This document shows, in pieces, positions 50,030-60,415 of a DNA stretch of 64,000 nt (the stretch's first letter is position 1; each line of letters opens with the position of its first letter). Position numbers and translations under genes: made by a program. The notes beneath the pieces are model-generated. The model searched no databases. It saw only the letters and a list, made by a program, of their open reading frames with translations, and was not told the DNA's origin. The DNA is taken from NCBI GenBank assembly GCA_025617375.2, contig JAMYGW020000009.1, positions 310,001 to 374,000 of the forward strand, in the 5' to 3' direction. The stretch is from Acarospora socialis (taxonomy: Eukaryota; Ascomycota; Lecanoromycetes; Acarosporales; Acarosporaceae).

Positions 50030-51206
50030 ATGGCAGCTCCCGCCCGGATCTTCTACGAGAAAGACGCAACCCTCGACGCACTCTCCGGCAAGACCATCGT
50101 CTTCGTAGGCTACGGAAACCAAGGTCGAGCCCAAGGTAACCACCACCTCCACAACCCCCTTCCCTTCCTTCTACCCGATCTCAACTCCCTCAAGCCCTTA
50201 ATCCCGCAAACCCCAGCGGCAGAACCGAAAAGCAAACTAACCTCCCCCCACCCCAGCCCTCAACCTCCGCGACACGCTCAACGCCCACCGCCTCCCCACC
50301 CCGCCCCAGATCCTCATCGCCAACCCCTCCGACAGCTACAGCGCGCGCGCCACCTCAGACACCTTCGCCTCGACCACCGACTTCGCCCACGCCGCCTCCG
50401 TCGCCGACATCCTCTTCCTGCTCGTCCCGGATCAGATCCAACCCCAACTCTTCAACGCCCACCTCGCGCCGACCCTCAAGCCCTCGTGCGCCGTCGTCGT
50501 CGCCTCCGGCTACAACGTCTTCTACAAGACGCTGCACATCCCCGCCTCCGCCGACATCGTGATGCTCGCGCCCCGCATGATCGGCGACGCCGTGCGCAGC
50601 CGCTACGTCTCCGGTAAGGGCTTTCCGTGCTTCGTGTCCGTCGAGCAGGACGCCACGGGCGGCGCGTGGGACGTGACGTTGGCGTTGGCGAAAGCGATCG
50701 GGGCGCTGCAGTCTGGCGGCGCGATCGAGTCGAGCGTGCGTGAGGAGACGCTGATGGATCTGTTTGCCGAGCAGGCGATTTGGCCGCAGGTCATTGCGGT
50801 TTTTAGAGAGGCGTACAGTGTTTTGAAGGCAAGGGGGTGTAGTGATGAGGCGCTGTGTCATGAGCTGTGGATGAGTGGGGAGCCGGCGGAGGTGTTTGAG
50901 AAGATGGCGGCGATGGGGTTCGTGCGGCAGCTGGTGTTGCATAGTAGTGTTAGTCAGTATGGGCAGTTGAAGGGGAGTGGGGAGGTGGAGGTGCAGGGGA
51001 TGAGGAGGGAGTTTGAGAGGGTGGCGGATCGAAGGATCTTGGGGGGCGAGTTTGCGAAGGAGTTTGGGGGATTGAGTGAGGGGGATGGCGGGGATGGGAA
51101 GGGGGTGCAGAGGCGGTTGGAGGAGTTGTACAAGCTTGCGGCAGAGAGTGAGTTGGCGATTGGGGAGAGGAGGGTTAGGGAGAGGATGGGCATGAAGACG
51201 GATTAG
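50030..51206 (+). CDS. Ketol-acid reductoisomerase-like protein
   Basis: Exons 50030..50135 and 50257..51206; 351 aa. The intron is 121 nt. The N-terminal Rossmann fold has G-Y-G-N-Q-G-R-A-Q-A-L-N-L-R-D, the first turn of the KARI NADPH site. The C-terminal knotted domain keeps the metal-binding D-L-F-A-E-Q and C-H-E-L motifs. The catalytic His of true KARI (H-G-F-N) is replaced: the segment reads V-A-S-G-Y-N-V-F. There is no mitochondrial targeting sequence, unlike fungal Ilv5. It is therefore a cytosolic paralogue that may have another substrate or a changed reaction, rather than the enzyme of branched-chain amino-acid synthesis. The DNA is very GC-rich, and G-rich towards the 3' end. Confidence 0.8.
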
Positions 51207-51644
51207 GGTTGTGGTGTTTGTCGGTGGATTGTTGAGCGCGTGGGGGGTTTGGTTTGTTGCTGCTTTGCTGATTTTGAACTGTTTGCTATCTGTATCTGTA
51301 TGGAGGCCGAGTACCCTATCTAGCTAATACACACAATAAACACAAGGTGGCAGGATCTGGGTTGCACCGCAAGCAAAGACAAGCAAATACTCTTAAGCAA
51401 AGAAGGAGAAGAGAAAGACTTTCAGCCACGTACAAGAACTGTACAGAAGAAACAGTGTTCGGCTATGTCCACATACTTCGTCCCCAGTCCAAAGAGGTCG
51501 TTCTCTCATATCCAGTAGTGGTTCCAATGCGCCATGTCTCATAATCCACGAACCTCACTTACCATTTTGTGCGGCATCATCCTCAATTTTACAACACGAG
51601 CACCGCCAAGCAAAGCGTCGATCGTACTCCAGGCTGCTGCGTGC
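51207..51644. other. Intergenic, convergent 3' ends
   Basis: About 440 bp between the stops of the KARI-like gene (+) and the basic protein gene (-). Both 3' UTRs should lie here; no other signal is seen. Confidence 0.4.
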
Positions 51645-53737
51645 TCAACGTCTCTCCTTAGGTCTCGCAAGCATGTTCAAACGACTCAGACTCAAGATCC
51701 CTCTCCCTTTTCCTTTGACTCCACCACCAGGTCTGGGAATCTTGCTGCTGCTTGCCATACCGGTCATTCTCCTCTTAAAGGGGCTCTTTTGCTCATCGTT
51801 GCTTGCTTGCTTCGCTCCTTCGCTTCCGCCTTTCATCCTCTTGCATCTCGGTTCAGAATCCTCACCATCCTGAACGTTTTTGTTCTCGACATTCTCGTCA
51901 TCAGAGTCTTCTCGTCTCCGCTTCTTGTTCGCCATGCCGTGTGGTACAACTGGTAGATTTTCAAAGGGTGCCATGGTCGTATTGGCGACATCACTCGGTC
52001 GGATGTGGCGGATGGTTGTGCCCTTGTTACCGTTCGTGGCAGGACCAAACTCGATGGTCTTTGTAGCCTCGAACGTGAAGTGTCCAGGACCAGTCTGCTT
52101 TACAGGACTTGGACTTGGTGCAGTCGACTGCGGTAGAGAAGGGTAGTGGACAGTCGGCTCTAAGGACTCGAATTTAGTGACAGTATGTGGTGCTGGGATT
52201 TTGGATGGGGATGGAGATGCAGCCGCTAGCTCGTATCGAGATTTGGTGCTTGGCGTAAAGTCGACACGCTTGAGTGTTGAAGAACGCTGAAGATCGCCGG
52301 AAGGAGTACCGGGAAGACTTGGGAGAGCTTTGTCGAAGTCACTCTTGCCTTGCGGTATTGGTAGATGTGTGCCGGCTGCCACTTTAACCGGATCATCCGA
52401 GAAGAGAGGGCGGGATCGGTGAAGGATGGATTTCATGCTTCCGAACCTGGACAACGATGAGAAGTACTTGTTGCTTCCTTCTGTTCTCGGTGCCGCAGGA
52501 CTCTTTGGTGTCTTGGTGGAGCTCGAGCGGGCAAGAGAGGGAATCATAGATGTCTTTGAATGTTTGACGCTCGATGCGCGCGCCAATGAAGCTTTCGTTG
52601 GGGTCGTGATTACAGCTGGAAGATCGAGCTTCGTTGTGAAGAGCGTTGCAACAGACTGATTGCTGTCGCCTTCGTGACGGCCGTCTCGAGATTCGGGACG
52701 TGCATTTGATGTATCTTCATGGTGTAATTGTCTTGCACGCTTGCTCGGAGCAGCATTCTCAAGACGATCGTCGCCTTTCGAAGATGTGGTAGCATGAAGA
52801 TTCTTCGTCCGCGATGGTTCGCTATCACGATCATCCAATCCAGCCTTGGATTTGGTTCGCTTCAAAGACGCCTGGACCGGCTGAGATCGTCCCGGCTGAG
52901 CCTTCCAGGCAGATGCATGTCCCGCAATCGAATCCATCTTCTTGAATTCTTGCATATGCACGTCGCTGTACCTCCCAGCCTTGCCCTTGGGTTTGGCTAT
53001 CTTGCGACCACCGACTCCAAACAAGGTCTCCGCTTCACTATCCTTACGATTTTGTTCGTTGCGCTGGGCCAACATCTCTGCTTTTATTTTCGCCGCTTCC
53101 TCGCGCACGTTCTCCATGATCTTCTGTGCTTCTACGCTGAGGTCCGAGTCTGGCCGGGTGAACTTGAACTCAAAGCCTGGAGAGGACATCAACGTGCCCT
53201 TTGACTTGGTGGGCGTTTCGTGGGTGAAAGTCATGGTCTTTCTCTTCTGGGTCGGTTCTGTCTTGGATGCCATATCTGTAAAACCCAAGCGAAGGCCGGA
53301 GTCCGGTTGCTTAGTGGTACTCGGATGAACTTTACTAGGATGCATTTCCTCTAAGCTAGGGTACAATCGGCCGCCGGTGCTGGGCGTTTGTATGTTGGAC
53401 GATACAAAGTGTGTTGTGTGTTGTGTTACGGCGGTGTTAGGTGGAGCAGTTGGAGAAGACACGATGGTGTCTAGGTTGGATTGAGCCCCAATGGTTGGTG
53501 TTTCATCTCGCTCGAGGAGAGATGATAGCTTGATGGCTGTGAGTGGTGTATTTCTCTGAGACTGTTGTGGATTGTCAATGCAAGCTCTGGGAATCGAAAA
53601 TGTACTTGTGGGTTCTGTGTTAAAAGGCTGCTCGGCGAGTGAAGGCGCGGTAAACACCCAAGAAAGGTTTGTTTACTACTTACCTCAGGTGTACCACTGC
53701 CCCTCAAACGGGCGGATCGACGCCGTGGTTGGGACAT
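51645..53737 (-). CDS. Basic Ser/Pro-rich protein, probably nuclear or cytoskeletal
   Basis: Exons on the minus strand are 53737..53684 (54 nt) and 53627..51645; 678 aa; the intron is 56 nt and phase 0. The start M-S-Q-P-R-R-R-S-A-R-L-R is strongly basic. The protein is rich in Ser, Pro, Thr and Lys throughout. A helical segment contains E-A-Q-K-I-M-E-N-V-R-E-E-A-A-K-I-K-A. Short conserved-looking pieces are L-K-R-V-D-F-T-P-S-T-K and F-T-F-E-A-T-K-T-I-E-F-G. Basic clusters (K-K-R-R-R-E-D, C-K-R-M-K) near the end resemble nuclear localisation signals. I do not recognise a named family; nuclear or microtubule-linked function is a guess from composition. Confidence 0.72.
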
Positions 53738-54164
53738 CGTGAAGTTGTCGCTTGATAGTGAGCGACAATCTGTAGAGATGATAATGTGAAGCACAGCTTA
53801 GCTTTCTTGAACACAAGATGGACAGGATTGGTTGCTAGGGATCGACGTGTGATAAGAAGGGATGTTGATGTTTACTCGCTTAATGGTGCAGGGCAAGGAG
53901 CTAAAGCTGCGCTAATCTATACTTAGCCAGTCAAAGTACCTTCGTACCTTGCGGAGGAGCTTAAGTCCGAAGGCGAGCACATACTCGAATGCTTTGAAAT
54001 CCTTCCTTAGGTCAACAACGATACGGAGTTACTCCGTATTCAAATGAAAGCATGGGTACTAAAGGAGCAGTTACCCCGACCCCTCAAGAACATCTATGCT
54101 CATGCTATCTTCGCAGTTTACAACTCTCTACCCTTTACAAGATCCTAATCATTAACCTTCAGTC
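53738..54164. other. Divergent promoter region
   Basis: About 430 bp between the basic protein gene (-) and the NmrA-like gene (+), likely shared promoter DNA. It contains a GGAGTTACTCC palindrome near 54024-54034. No gene is seen. Confidence 0.45.
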
Positions 54165-55148
54165 ATGGCAATTCTCCTAACGGGGGGCACCGGCAAGACC
54201 TCCATACCCCTTGCAAGCTTCTTGCGAGATGCAGAGATCCCATTTCTCTTGGCCTCTCGTAGGGCTGAAGATGAAGCTCCCTTCGGTATGGCAGCGACAA
54301 AGTTCGACTGGCTCGAACCCTCGACCTTCGAGATTCCCTTTCAACATAAATCCCTTGGCGAAGGGCGCATTTCCGCAGTCTACCTTGTTGCCCCTGGAGT
54401 GCCTGATCCTGTACCATCAATGAACGCCTTCATCGACCACGCAGTCAGTAAGCATGGTGTCAAGAGATTCGTCCTACTGGCCGGTACCTCGACGGAGAAA
54501 GGCGGACATCACGTCGGGAAAGTGTGGCAGCACTTGGTTGACATTGGTGTCGAGTATTGTGTGCTCCGTCCAACCTGGTTCATGGGTGCGCATAACCTCA
54601 CCCTCCGGACTTTGTTGGAATGTCTTCCAGCTAATGGGAAGCGAGTAGAGAACTTCACAGAGCAGCAGCATCGTGGCACAATCAAAGAGGAGGGCAAGAT
54701 CTATACGGCATGTGGTGATGGTAAGATTCCGTTCATCAGCGCCACGGATATCGCAGCTGTCGCATTCCGCGCACTTGTCGATGAGAAACCACACAATACC
54801 GACCATACGATCCTGGGACCTGAGCTCTTAACCCATGACGAGGTATGGCCCTTTTTGGCTCAACGCCTGACGCATATGATGCTGACACTCTCGGTGCAGA
54901 TTGCGGCAAAACTTAGCAATGGTCTGAGTGACAACGTGGTGCATGTCAAACTCTCTGAGGAACAAGCCGTCCAGCGGTACATGAACTTGGGCCTGCCGGA
55001 ATTCTACGCAAAGTTTCTTGCCTCCCTTGAAGTCGCAAGCGCCAATGGGGCGGAAGAGAGGATGAATAATGCCTCTGAGGAAGTGACAGGACGACCTCCA
55101 CAAAAGTTTGATGCATGGGTGCAACAGAATAAGAGCGCATGGCAGTAA
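54165..55148 (+). CDS. NmrA-like NAD(P)-binding oxidoreductase, ergot-alkaloid dehydrogenase (EasG/FgaFS) type
   Basis: Predicted exons are 54165..54842 and 54900..55148; 308 aa. The N terminus is a Rossmann motif of NmrA type, G-G-T-G-K-T, followed by a basic A-S-R-R after beta-2 that suggests NADP(H). R-P-T-W-F-M fits the agroclavine/festuclavine dehydrogenase group. The 57-nt segment 54843..54899 (GTATGG..GTGCAG, with a GCTGAC branch-like site) is a multiple of three and has no stop, so the frame stays open through it. Family sequence favours splicing, joining L-T-H-D-E to I-A-A-K-L-S. No other ergot-alkaloid genes are in view, so the true substrate is unknown; it may act in a different pathway. 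Confidence 0.78.
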   Translation: MAILLTGGTGKTSIPLASFLRDAEIPFLLASRRAEDEAPFGMAATKFDWLEPSTFEIPFQHKSLGEGRISAVYLVAPGVPDPVPSMNAFIDHAVSKHGVKRFVLLAGTSTEKGGHHVGKVWQHLVDIGVEYCVLRPTWFMGAHNLTLRTLLECLPANGKRVENFTEQQHRGTIKEEGKIYTACGDGKIPFISATDIAAVAFRALVDEKPHNTDHTILGPELLTHDEVWPFLAQRLTHMMLTLSVQIAAKLSNGLSDNVVHVKLSEEQAVQRYMNLGLPEFYAKFLASLEVASANGAEERMNNASEEVTGRPPQKFDAWVQQNKSAWQ

Positions 55149-55467
55149 ATGATCTGAAAGCATCTTGACTAGGGCGACGAATAGCTGATGTTGAGACGAT
55201 TTCCAATATGTGACATTGCTTGCAGTCTCTTGAATCTGTATAATGTTGACTCCACACTCCAACAAGTGATGTTCTATGAGCGGAGCGACTGAATTTGAGG
55301 TCACAGTAAGCAGGCAATAGGGCTAAGGTAGGGACGAGGGCCCTACAGGAACAGGCAGACTGGGTACACTGTGTAGTGGGGAGGGACTCTAACATCTTCG
55401 AGCAAGACCGCAGAAAGCATAGCGATGGGCTGCCAATGTCTTGGCATTAACCACGGGTAAATGAAGC
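55149..55467. other. Intergenic, convergent 3' ends
   Basis: About 320 bp between the stops of the NmrA-like gene and the NACHT gene. No features are recognised. Confidence 0.4.
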
Positions 55468-58301
55468 TCATCGCCAGATCATCCGGGCCACCAACCTGGA
55501 GAGGAAGGGCTTTGTTCTTGCCCGAGCTTTGCTGAGTAGCTTTCTGGCTTGATCCTCTCCGAAGAGCTCGCTGATTATCGCCTGCGCAGGCATGTAGACT
55601 GGAACTTCCGAATTCTTGTACAAATCAGCTGCCCGTCCGGTCGGGCGCATCGATCTCGTCTTATATCCAGCAAGTACGCGTTCATGTGGATCCGCGCCAT
55701 GGCAAAGAAGGATTTCAATGATCGGTAGCAAAGTCGTATCATGATATACTTGATCTATGCTGCTTTGTCGGACCGATGCAATGAATTGGCTCCATACTGT
55801 CGAGCCTGTGTAGTTTCGATTAGGCGAAGCACCATGTTCGAGCAGCATCTCTATCATCTTTGGGTCCAACTTTCCGGTTTTGTATTTCGTTTTTTGTGGA
55901 TGCAGGGCAGAACACAGAAGTGGTTTCCCGCCGAAGCGCACCAGCTGCGGATCTCTTGTGAGTCTCTCTGCGACGTAAAGAAAGAGCCCTCTCTGCACTA
56001 GGAAGCCTAGAAATTCAGGTTTGGATCTTTTCCACTTCGTGCGAGTTCCTTGCTTGGAGTAAAGTTTCTCTACCTCATCCAGGAGAGCCGCTTGAGGGAC
56101 GCCAGTTTCGAGTTCAAGCCTATGAGCGTAGAATGTCATGTCCTCTAGGAGATCTTCAAACAGCTGATCGCAACCCTCGACCGCACGGTAGTCTAGCGCC
56201 TTTATCTGCGCAACAAATGCGTTGCACAAGCACGAATTTGGGTCGAAATTATGCTTGAGGTTCCTGGCAAGCATGTTCTGCATGTCCTTGGTGATCAGAA
56301 AGTCGCGAACGGTACGATGCAGAAAGTCCACTCTGGGTTCGAGAAACATTTGGGTCAATGAGCCATCCCCGCCTCTGCCCACTTCCAGCAACCCTTTGCA
56401 ACGACCGTTCAAACGTCTTCGCATGTCATCCTTTCTAGACAAGACATCTTTGGCCGTCAAAGCTTGGCTTGGCCGAGTCATGGCGAGGTCAATGTCTTCT
56501 TCATCAAGAAATGAGTATGTCATCAAGGAGAGCGGTTCCACTGCCTCCAGGGCGAACTTGAACGCTTGAGCGGTTTGCTCGTGATATATATCTTCAACTG
56601 AAGCGAGCATATGGTGGAAGAAACCCTCGAGTGTCGGTGGAAAGCTACGAAGCCTCTTTTGCAAGTCCGAGATCCGGTCTGCATTTGTAAGGCCGGTGAG
56701 AAGTGACGTAACTACTAGGAAAACCCAAAGGAAGACGCCCCGAGCTTTTTCAACAATCTCCTGCACGAGATCCTGAGTACGATCATCTCTTGCCTTCAGC
56801 GCCTTGAATCGTGAATTCTCCTCTAAAGTATCCCGAACATAGAGCTTGATGTCTTCTCGAGTCAGGTCTTCGAGAGCCAACTGTGGATCCGATGGTCGTC
56901 CAAAAGCGTCTATGAATTCATTCCAAGGTCGACTTGAGATGCAGAGCTTGATCTCTGACCAGCTGCGAAAACTCTCAAGGACGTCCACAATATTCGTGGG
57001 GTCGCCATTGTATTCGTCGAGGCCGTCAATGAAAAAGCAAAACCGGGCTCCGACCCCGCTTTGGTATTTGAGCTGGCTTATTGCTTGCCAAAGTTCTGGC
57101 TGGGTCCAAGGTTCGGGTTCTCTGGTGAAAGGTCTAAATGTTTCAAGTTTGGAGGCGCAAACAGTCTGATTCAAACCTGGACACTGTCGCAATACCTCAT
57201 ACAAGAGCGACCGAAACAACCCAGTTTGCGACTTTTGCATATCATTTCCAGCGTTCCAAAAGAAGAACTTTGCCATTACAAGCTTGTCGGTACCCGCCCA
57301 TGAATTCAATGATCCCTTCGTCTGCTGATGGTCGAGTAAAAACTTCATCAGTGTTGATTTACCGGAGCCGGCTTTGCCCATGACCCAGTATATTCCGGAT
57401 TGAGACCCTAGCCAGTGCTCGAACTTTGTCGGTGAAGAGCGATCAAACACCCACTTGAATGTCTCCTCATGTGCAGGTGCAACATTTGTGTGCCGCTCCG
57501 TCATGGACTTGAACCAGAGGCTGTTGAGCAGCATCTGCTCCGACGCCATTGACTCGCTCTCTTTGGCCAAACTTGACAGCTTGTTGTATAGTTCTCTCAT
57601 GTTCTCAGATGACTGTGTCGTTACAGCAGCATCAACAGAAGGCAAGTTCTGCGTTGTTTTGGGAACGTCCTGCACAGAAGTATCGACGGTTCTCGCTTCA
57701 GGCTTCAATTGAGAGATTGCACGAAGAACATCCTCTATCAGACCTTGTAGCTGTTGTTCTCGATTCAGATCCAGCCTTTTGTTCTCATCGATGAGATTAA
57801 CCAGTATAGTTCGGATTTCGGACTGTTGCCCGCTATATGCAAATTAGAGCTTGCGACATTAAGACCGGGAACCACACACCTCATCATAATCTGCAAGCCA
57901 AAGTGCATCTCGTTCCGCAGCCTCTCCATACTTCGGACAAGCTCCTCGATTTCTTCTTTCAACCAGACACTTCGTAAGGCTTGTACGAAGCTCTTCCATT
58001 TCTTGTGCGGCCCCTTAACTTTGAGCTTGTCCAATACGTCAAGGAGTTCCCTAGCAACGTCCTTACATTGGCTGGCGAGGCTTCTCATTGAATCAGGAAT
58101 TGCTCCTGGTGCAGAAGGGGCTGTCAATTTGGCGTTGAGAAGGTCAAGATCGGCAGCGATCTTTTCGATGACGACATTACCTGCCGACGTTCCATGGGCA
58201 GAATTGTATAAGGCTTTGCTCTCAGATAGTAATCTGTGAGAGAAGTCCACGAATTGAACGATATTCGCCGGGAGGCCAAGAGCAGCGAGGGGATCGGCCA
58301 T
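55468..58301 (-). CDS. NACHT-domain STAND protein (fungal NLR-like)
   Basis: Exons on the minus strand are 58301..57880 and 57832..55468; 928 aa; the intron is 47 nt. The N-terminal ~180 residues form a helical domain typical of fungal STAND proteins (G-L-P-A-N-I-V-Q-F-V-D-F-S, then a Leu/Lys-rich helix pair). The NACHT domain has Walker A G-K-A-G-S-G-K-S-T (about residues 293-301) and a Walker B region F-C-F-F-I-D-G-L-D-E (about 405-414). The C-terminal part has two degenerate ankyrin-like units, each with an H-G-A-S/D-P signature, and no WD40 or long repeat array. Such proteins act in fungal non-self recognition and regulated cell death; that role is inferred. It is divergent from the MAPEG gene. 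Confidence 0.85.
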
Positions 58302-58992
58302 CCTTTGCCCATTGAACCAGTCTGAGGCTCTGAAAGCGGAATTTCGGAACCGTGCTCAGGCAAAAACGATACTCGTATGGAGAGTTGAAGATATCTATCA
58401 AAGCGAAACTATTGCGTGTTGATTCTCACTACTCGCAATGACTGTTGTTTCGAATCTTCATCATGACGGGTACGCTTCCAGGCAAAAAGAGATACTTCCA
58501 CATTATCCATCAGGCTGAGGACTCCGCAATCGCCACAAGGTTCGCGTGTAACCACCCCATGTCCGAGACTGGGGGCCAGAACAGCCTTAACCCTCCCAGA
58601 GCCTCGTTGTGACATTGTTGCTTTGATCTATACCACTATAGCAAGTGTGGTGATGGATAAAGCCGAGACGACTTGCGCGGCAAAAGATGAGGTTGCTGAT
58701 ACTTGAGTCAATATATTCATTGCATCAACCCTAAATGAGATTCTGTGCGCTAGGAGGACGGTTAAGGGATTGAATATAATGCTTAGTCACCAGCTGCCTA
58801 CCTTACAGCGTAAGGTAGCGCCAAACAAATCTCGGTGCAACGGCACATGACATCAACTTCCCCGCAAGGACGCTAAACACCGAGCTTTTGTCGACAGTGA
58901 CCCGGTTATCCATCCTTTCACCAATAACCATCTCAATTCGCCTCGACCATCTACATCCTTTCCTGTAATTACTAAACAACTCAATCGCAACA
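58302..58992. other. Divergent promoter region (NACHT / MAPEG)
   Basis: About 690 bp shared by two genes pointing apart. An ACCTTACAGCGTAAGGT inverted repeat lies at about 58800-58816, closer to the MAPEG start. Nothing coding is recognised. Confidence 0.45.
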
Positions 58993-59514
58993 ATGAGCAC
59001 CACAGTCGTCCTGGGCGTCCCCGTCCCCAAAATGCTGCGTATGCAACCCTCCCCAACCCCATCACTCGCCCACCACTCAAACTAACCCCTCCTCTCTCCC
59101 TTAGCCGTAACCGGCACATGGACGCTTCCCTTCGCCGCCTACCTCATGCTCCTCAGCAACCGAGTGGTCATGCACCGCGTCAACACGAAGAAATACATGG
59201 GCGAGGCGCTCGAGACGCCCTCGGACTCGGACCCGCTCTACCTCGACAAGCGCGCGCACGAGAACTTCCTCGAGAACGTGCCGCTGGCCTTCATCATCGC
59301 CGCCGTGGCCGAGCTGAACGGCGGGAACCGGAAGGTTCTGAACATCGCGATGGGCGTCTTGTTGGCGCTGCGGGTGGCGCATGTCGAACTGGGCCTGAAG
59401 GGGAAGGATACGGTGGGCGCGGGCAGGCCGCTGGGTTACTTTGGGACCCAAGCGTTTATTGGCGGGTTGGCGGCTTATGGCGCGTACCTTGTTAAGGGGT
59501 ACTGGGGCTTGTAA
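58993..59514 (+). CDS. MAPEG-family membrane protein (microsomal glutathione S-transferase-like)
   Basis: Exons 58993..59038 and 59105..59514; 151 aa, the usual MAPEG size. The join gives M-L-P-V-T-G-T-W-T-L-P. The family core is clear: A-H-E-N-F-L-E-N-V-P-L-A, with the E-N motif that contacts glutathione, and R-V-A-H-V-E-L in the third helix. Four hydrophobic helices are expected. MAPEG proteins sit in the ER or other membranes and conjugate or reduce lipophilic substrates with glutathione. Very GC-rich coding sequence produces long open frames on the opposite strand. Confidence 0.88.
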
Positions 59515-59905
59515 GTTGGGGTCGATGGAGGGTGGTGGCGGAGGAATAAACATTTGAGGGGGTGTGTTTTGCCGATTGCTGCTAGAGCTGTATAGTTTAC
59601 TTCGGCCTTTTGCACAATACCTGAAGAAGTACTCCACTCTCACACAGCTTGCCGAAACACGCTTCTTTTCTACGTTTGTGAACTGTGTCAAGCTACCTAT
59701 ACTAAAACACTTCATTGCAATATTTACGACGATCGGACGGTTTCACATGGGCGTCGGATATGTGCCATAAGGAGAGTGCCAGATCAACATGCTCATGATG
59801 CGAAGGTTGCCCCACGGCTATCTGGACATGACGGAAGTTCCTCGTGAATACACTAATATGGATAGTAGATTGATGATATCTATCTCCCTAGCTCATTCAA
59901 GAACT
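59515..59905. other. MAPEG 3' side
   Basis: About 390 bp downstream of the MAPEG stop. The far end runs into the decayed hydrolase remnant. No other signal is seen. Confidence 0.35.
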
Positions 59906-60300
59906 TCAAACATTGGCCAGCTGCTCCGGACATTCTTCTACCAACTGATGTTCAAACTTCAATTTCTCATACTGATCAGTCTCTGCTACCTTGACTCTCA
60001 ACTTTCCGTTGAAAGCTCCACTGCCTAGCGCAAGAACAGGCAACTTCAGCTTCGTTTTGGCGACTTCACGATTCTACTTCACATTGGCCTCTGTTGCTCG
60101 ATCTGCAACCGGTAAGTCGGAGACTAGAATTGGTAATAGAGTGAGGAGAGACTTACATATATCGAACATACTACGGAGACCACCCGGTTGAGGGAACTTG
60201 CTGACGTAGTCATCGATGGCGTCGTCGTTGATGTTGGTCGGGTCATAAGCTTCGCTCTTTAGGAACCTGACTCTGAAATCAATCGGAATCAGGTTGTACT
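59906..60300 (-). pseudogene. Decayed alpha/beta hydrolase (epoxide-hydrolase-like), C-terminal part
   Basis: On the minus strand, 60297-60157 reads as hydrolase cap-region sequence (A-I-D-D-Y-V, Q-P-G-G-L-R-S-M-F). A well-formed intron follows at 60156-60103 (GTAAGT..TTGCAG). Then 60102-59906 reads N-R-E-V-A-K-T-K-L-K-L-P-V-L-A-L-G and ends E-E-C-P-E-Q-L-A-N-V before a stop. The family order (PGG, AKTKL, PVLALGG, E-E-P-E-L) is that of fungal epoxide-hydrolase-like enzymes. An in-frame TAG sits just before N-R-E-V, and the usual G-C-G-H-W segment with the catalytic His is not there. The N-terminal catalytic half is missing. I read it as a dead fragment of a host gene. Confidence 0.68.
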
Positions 60301-60415
60301 AAGCGTTGGTTGTCTGTTTACCAAGTGAGATATCCTCCTTCTCGACCTGTTATCAGCGGCTCAGGGACATCTCGCACATAATAAAAGCTAATCTGTTTTT
60401 CAAGTCATCCCCACG

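Noticed and set aside
50355-50942. Minus-strand open frame of 195 codons
   Set aside because: It is antisense to the KARI-like gene, whose own frame shows clear motifs.
54165-55148. Ergot-alkaloid gene cluster
   Set aside because: Only one EasG-like gene is present; no prenyltransferase, methyltransferase or other cluster members occur in the window.
58100-58301. HET-s/HeLo prion-type domain at the N terminus of the NACHT protein
   Set aside because: The helical pattern fits the general fungal STAND N-terminal domain, and I see no specific HeLo signature. Structure prediction would decide.
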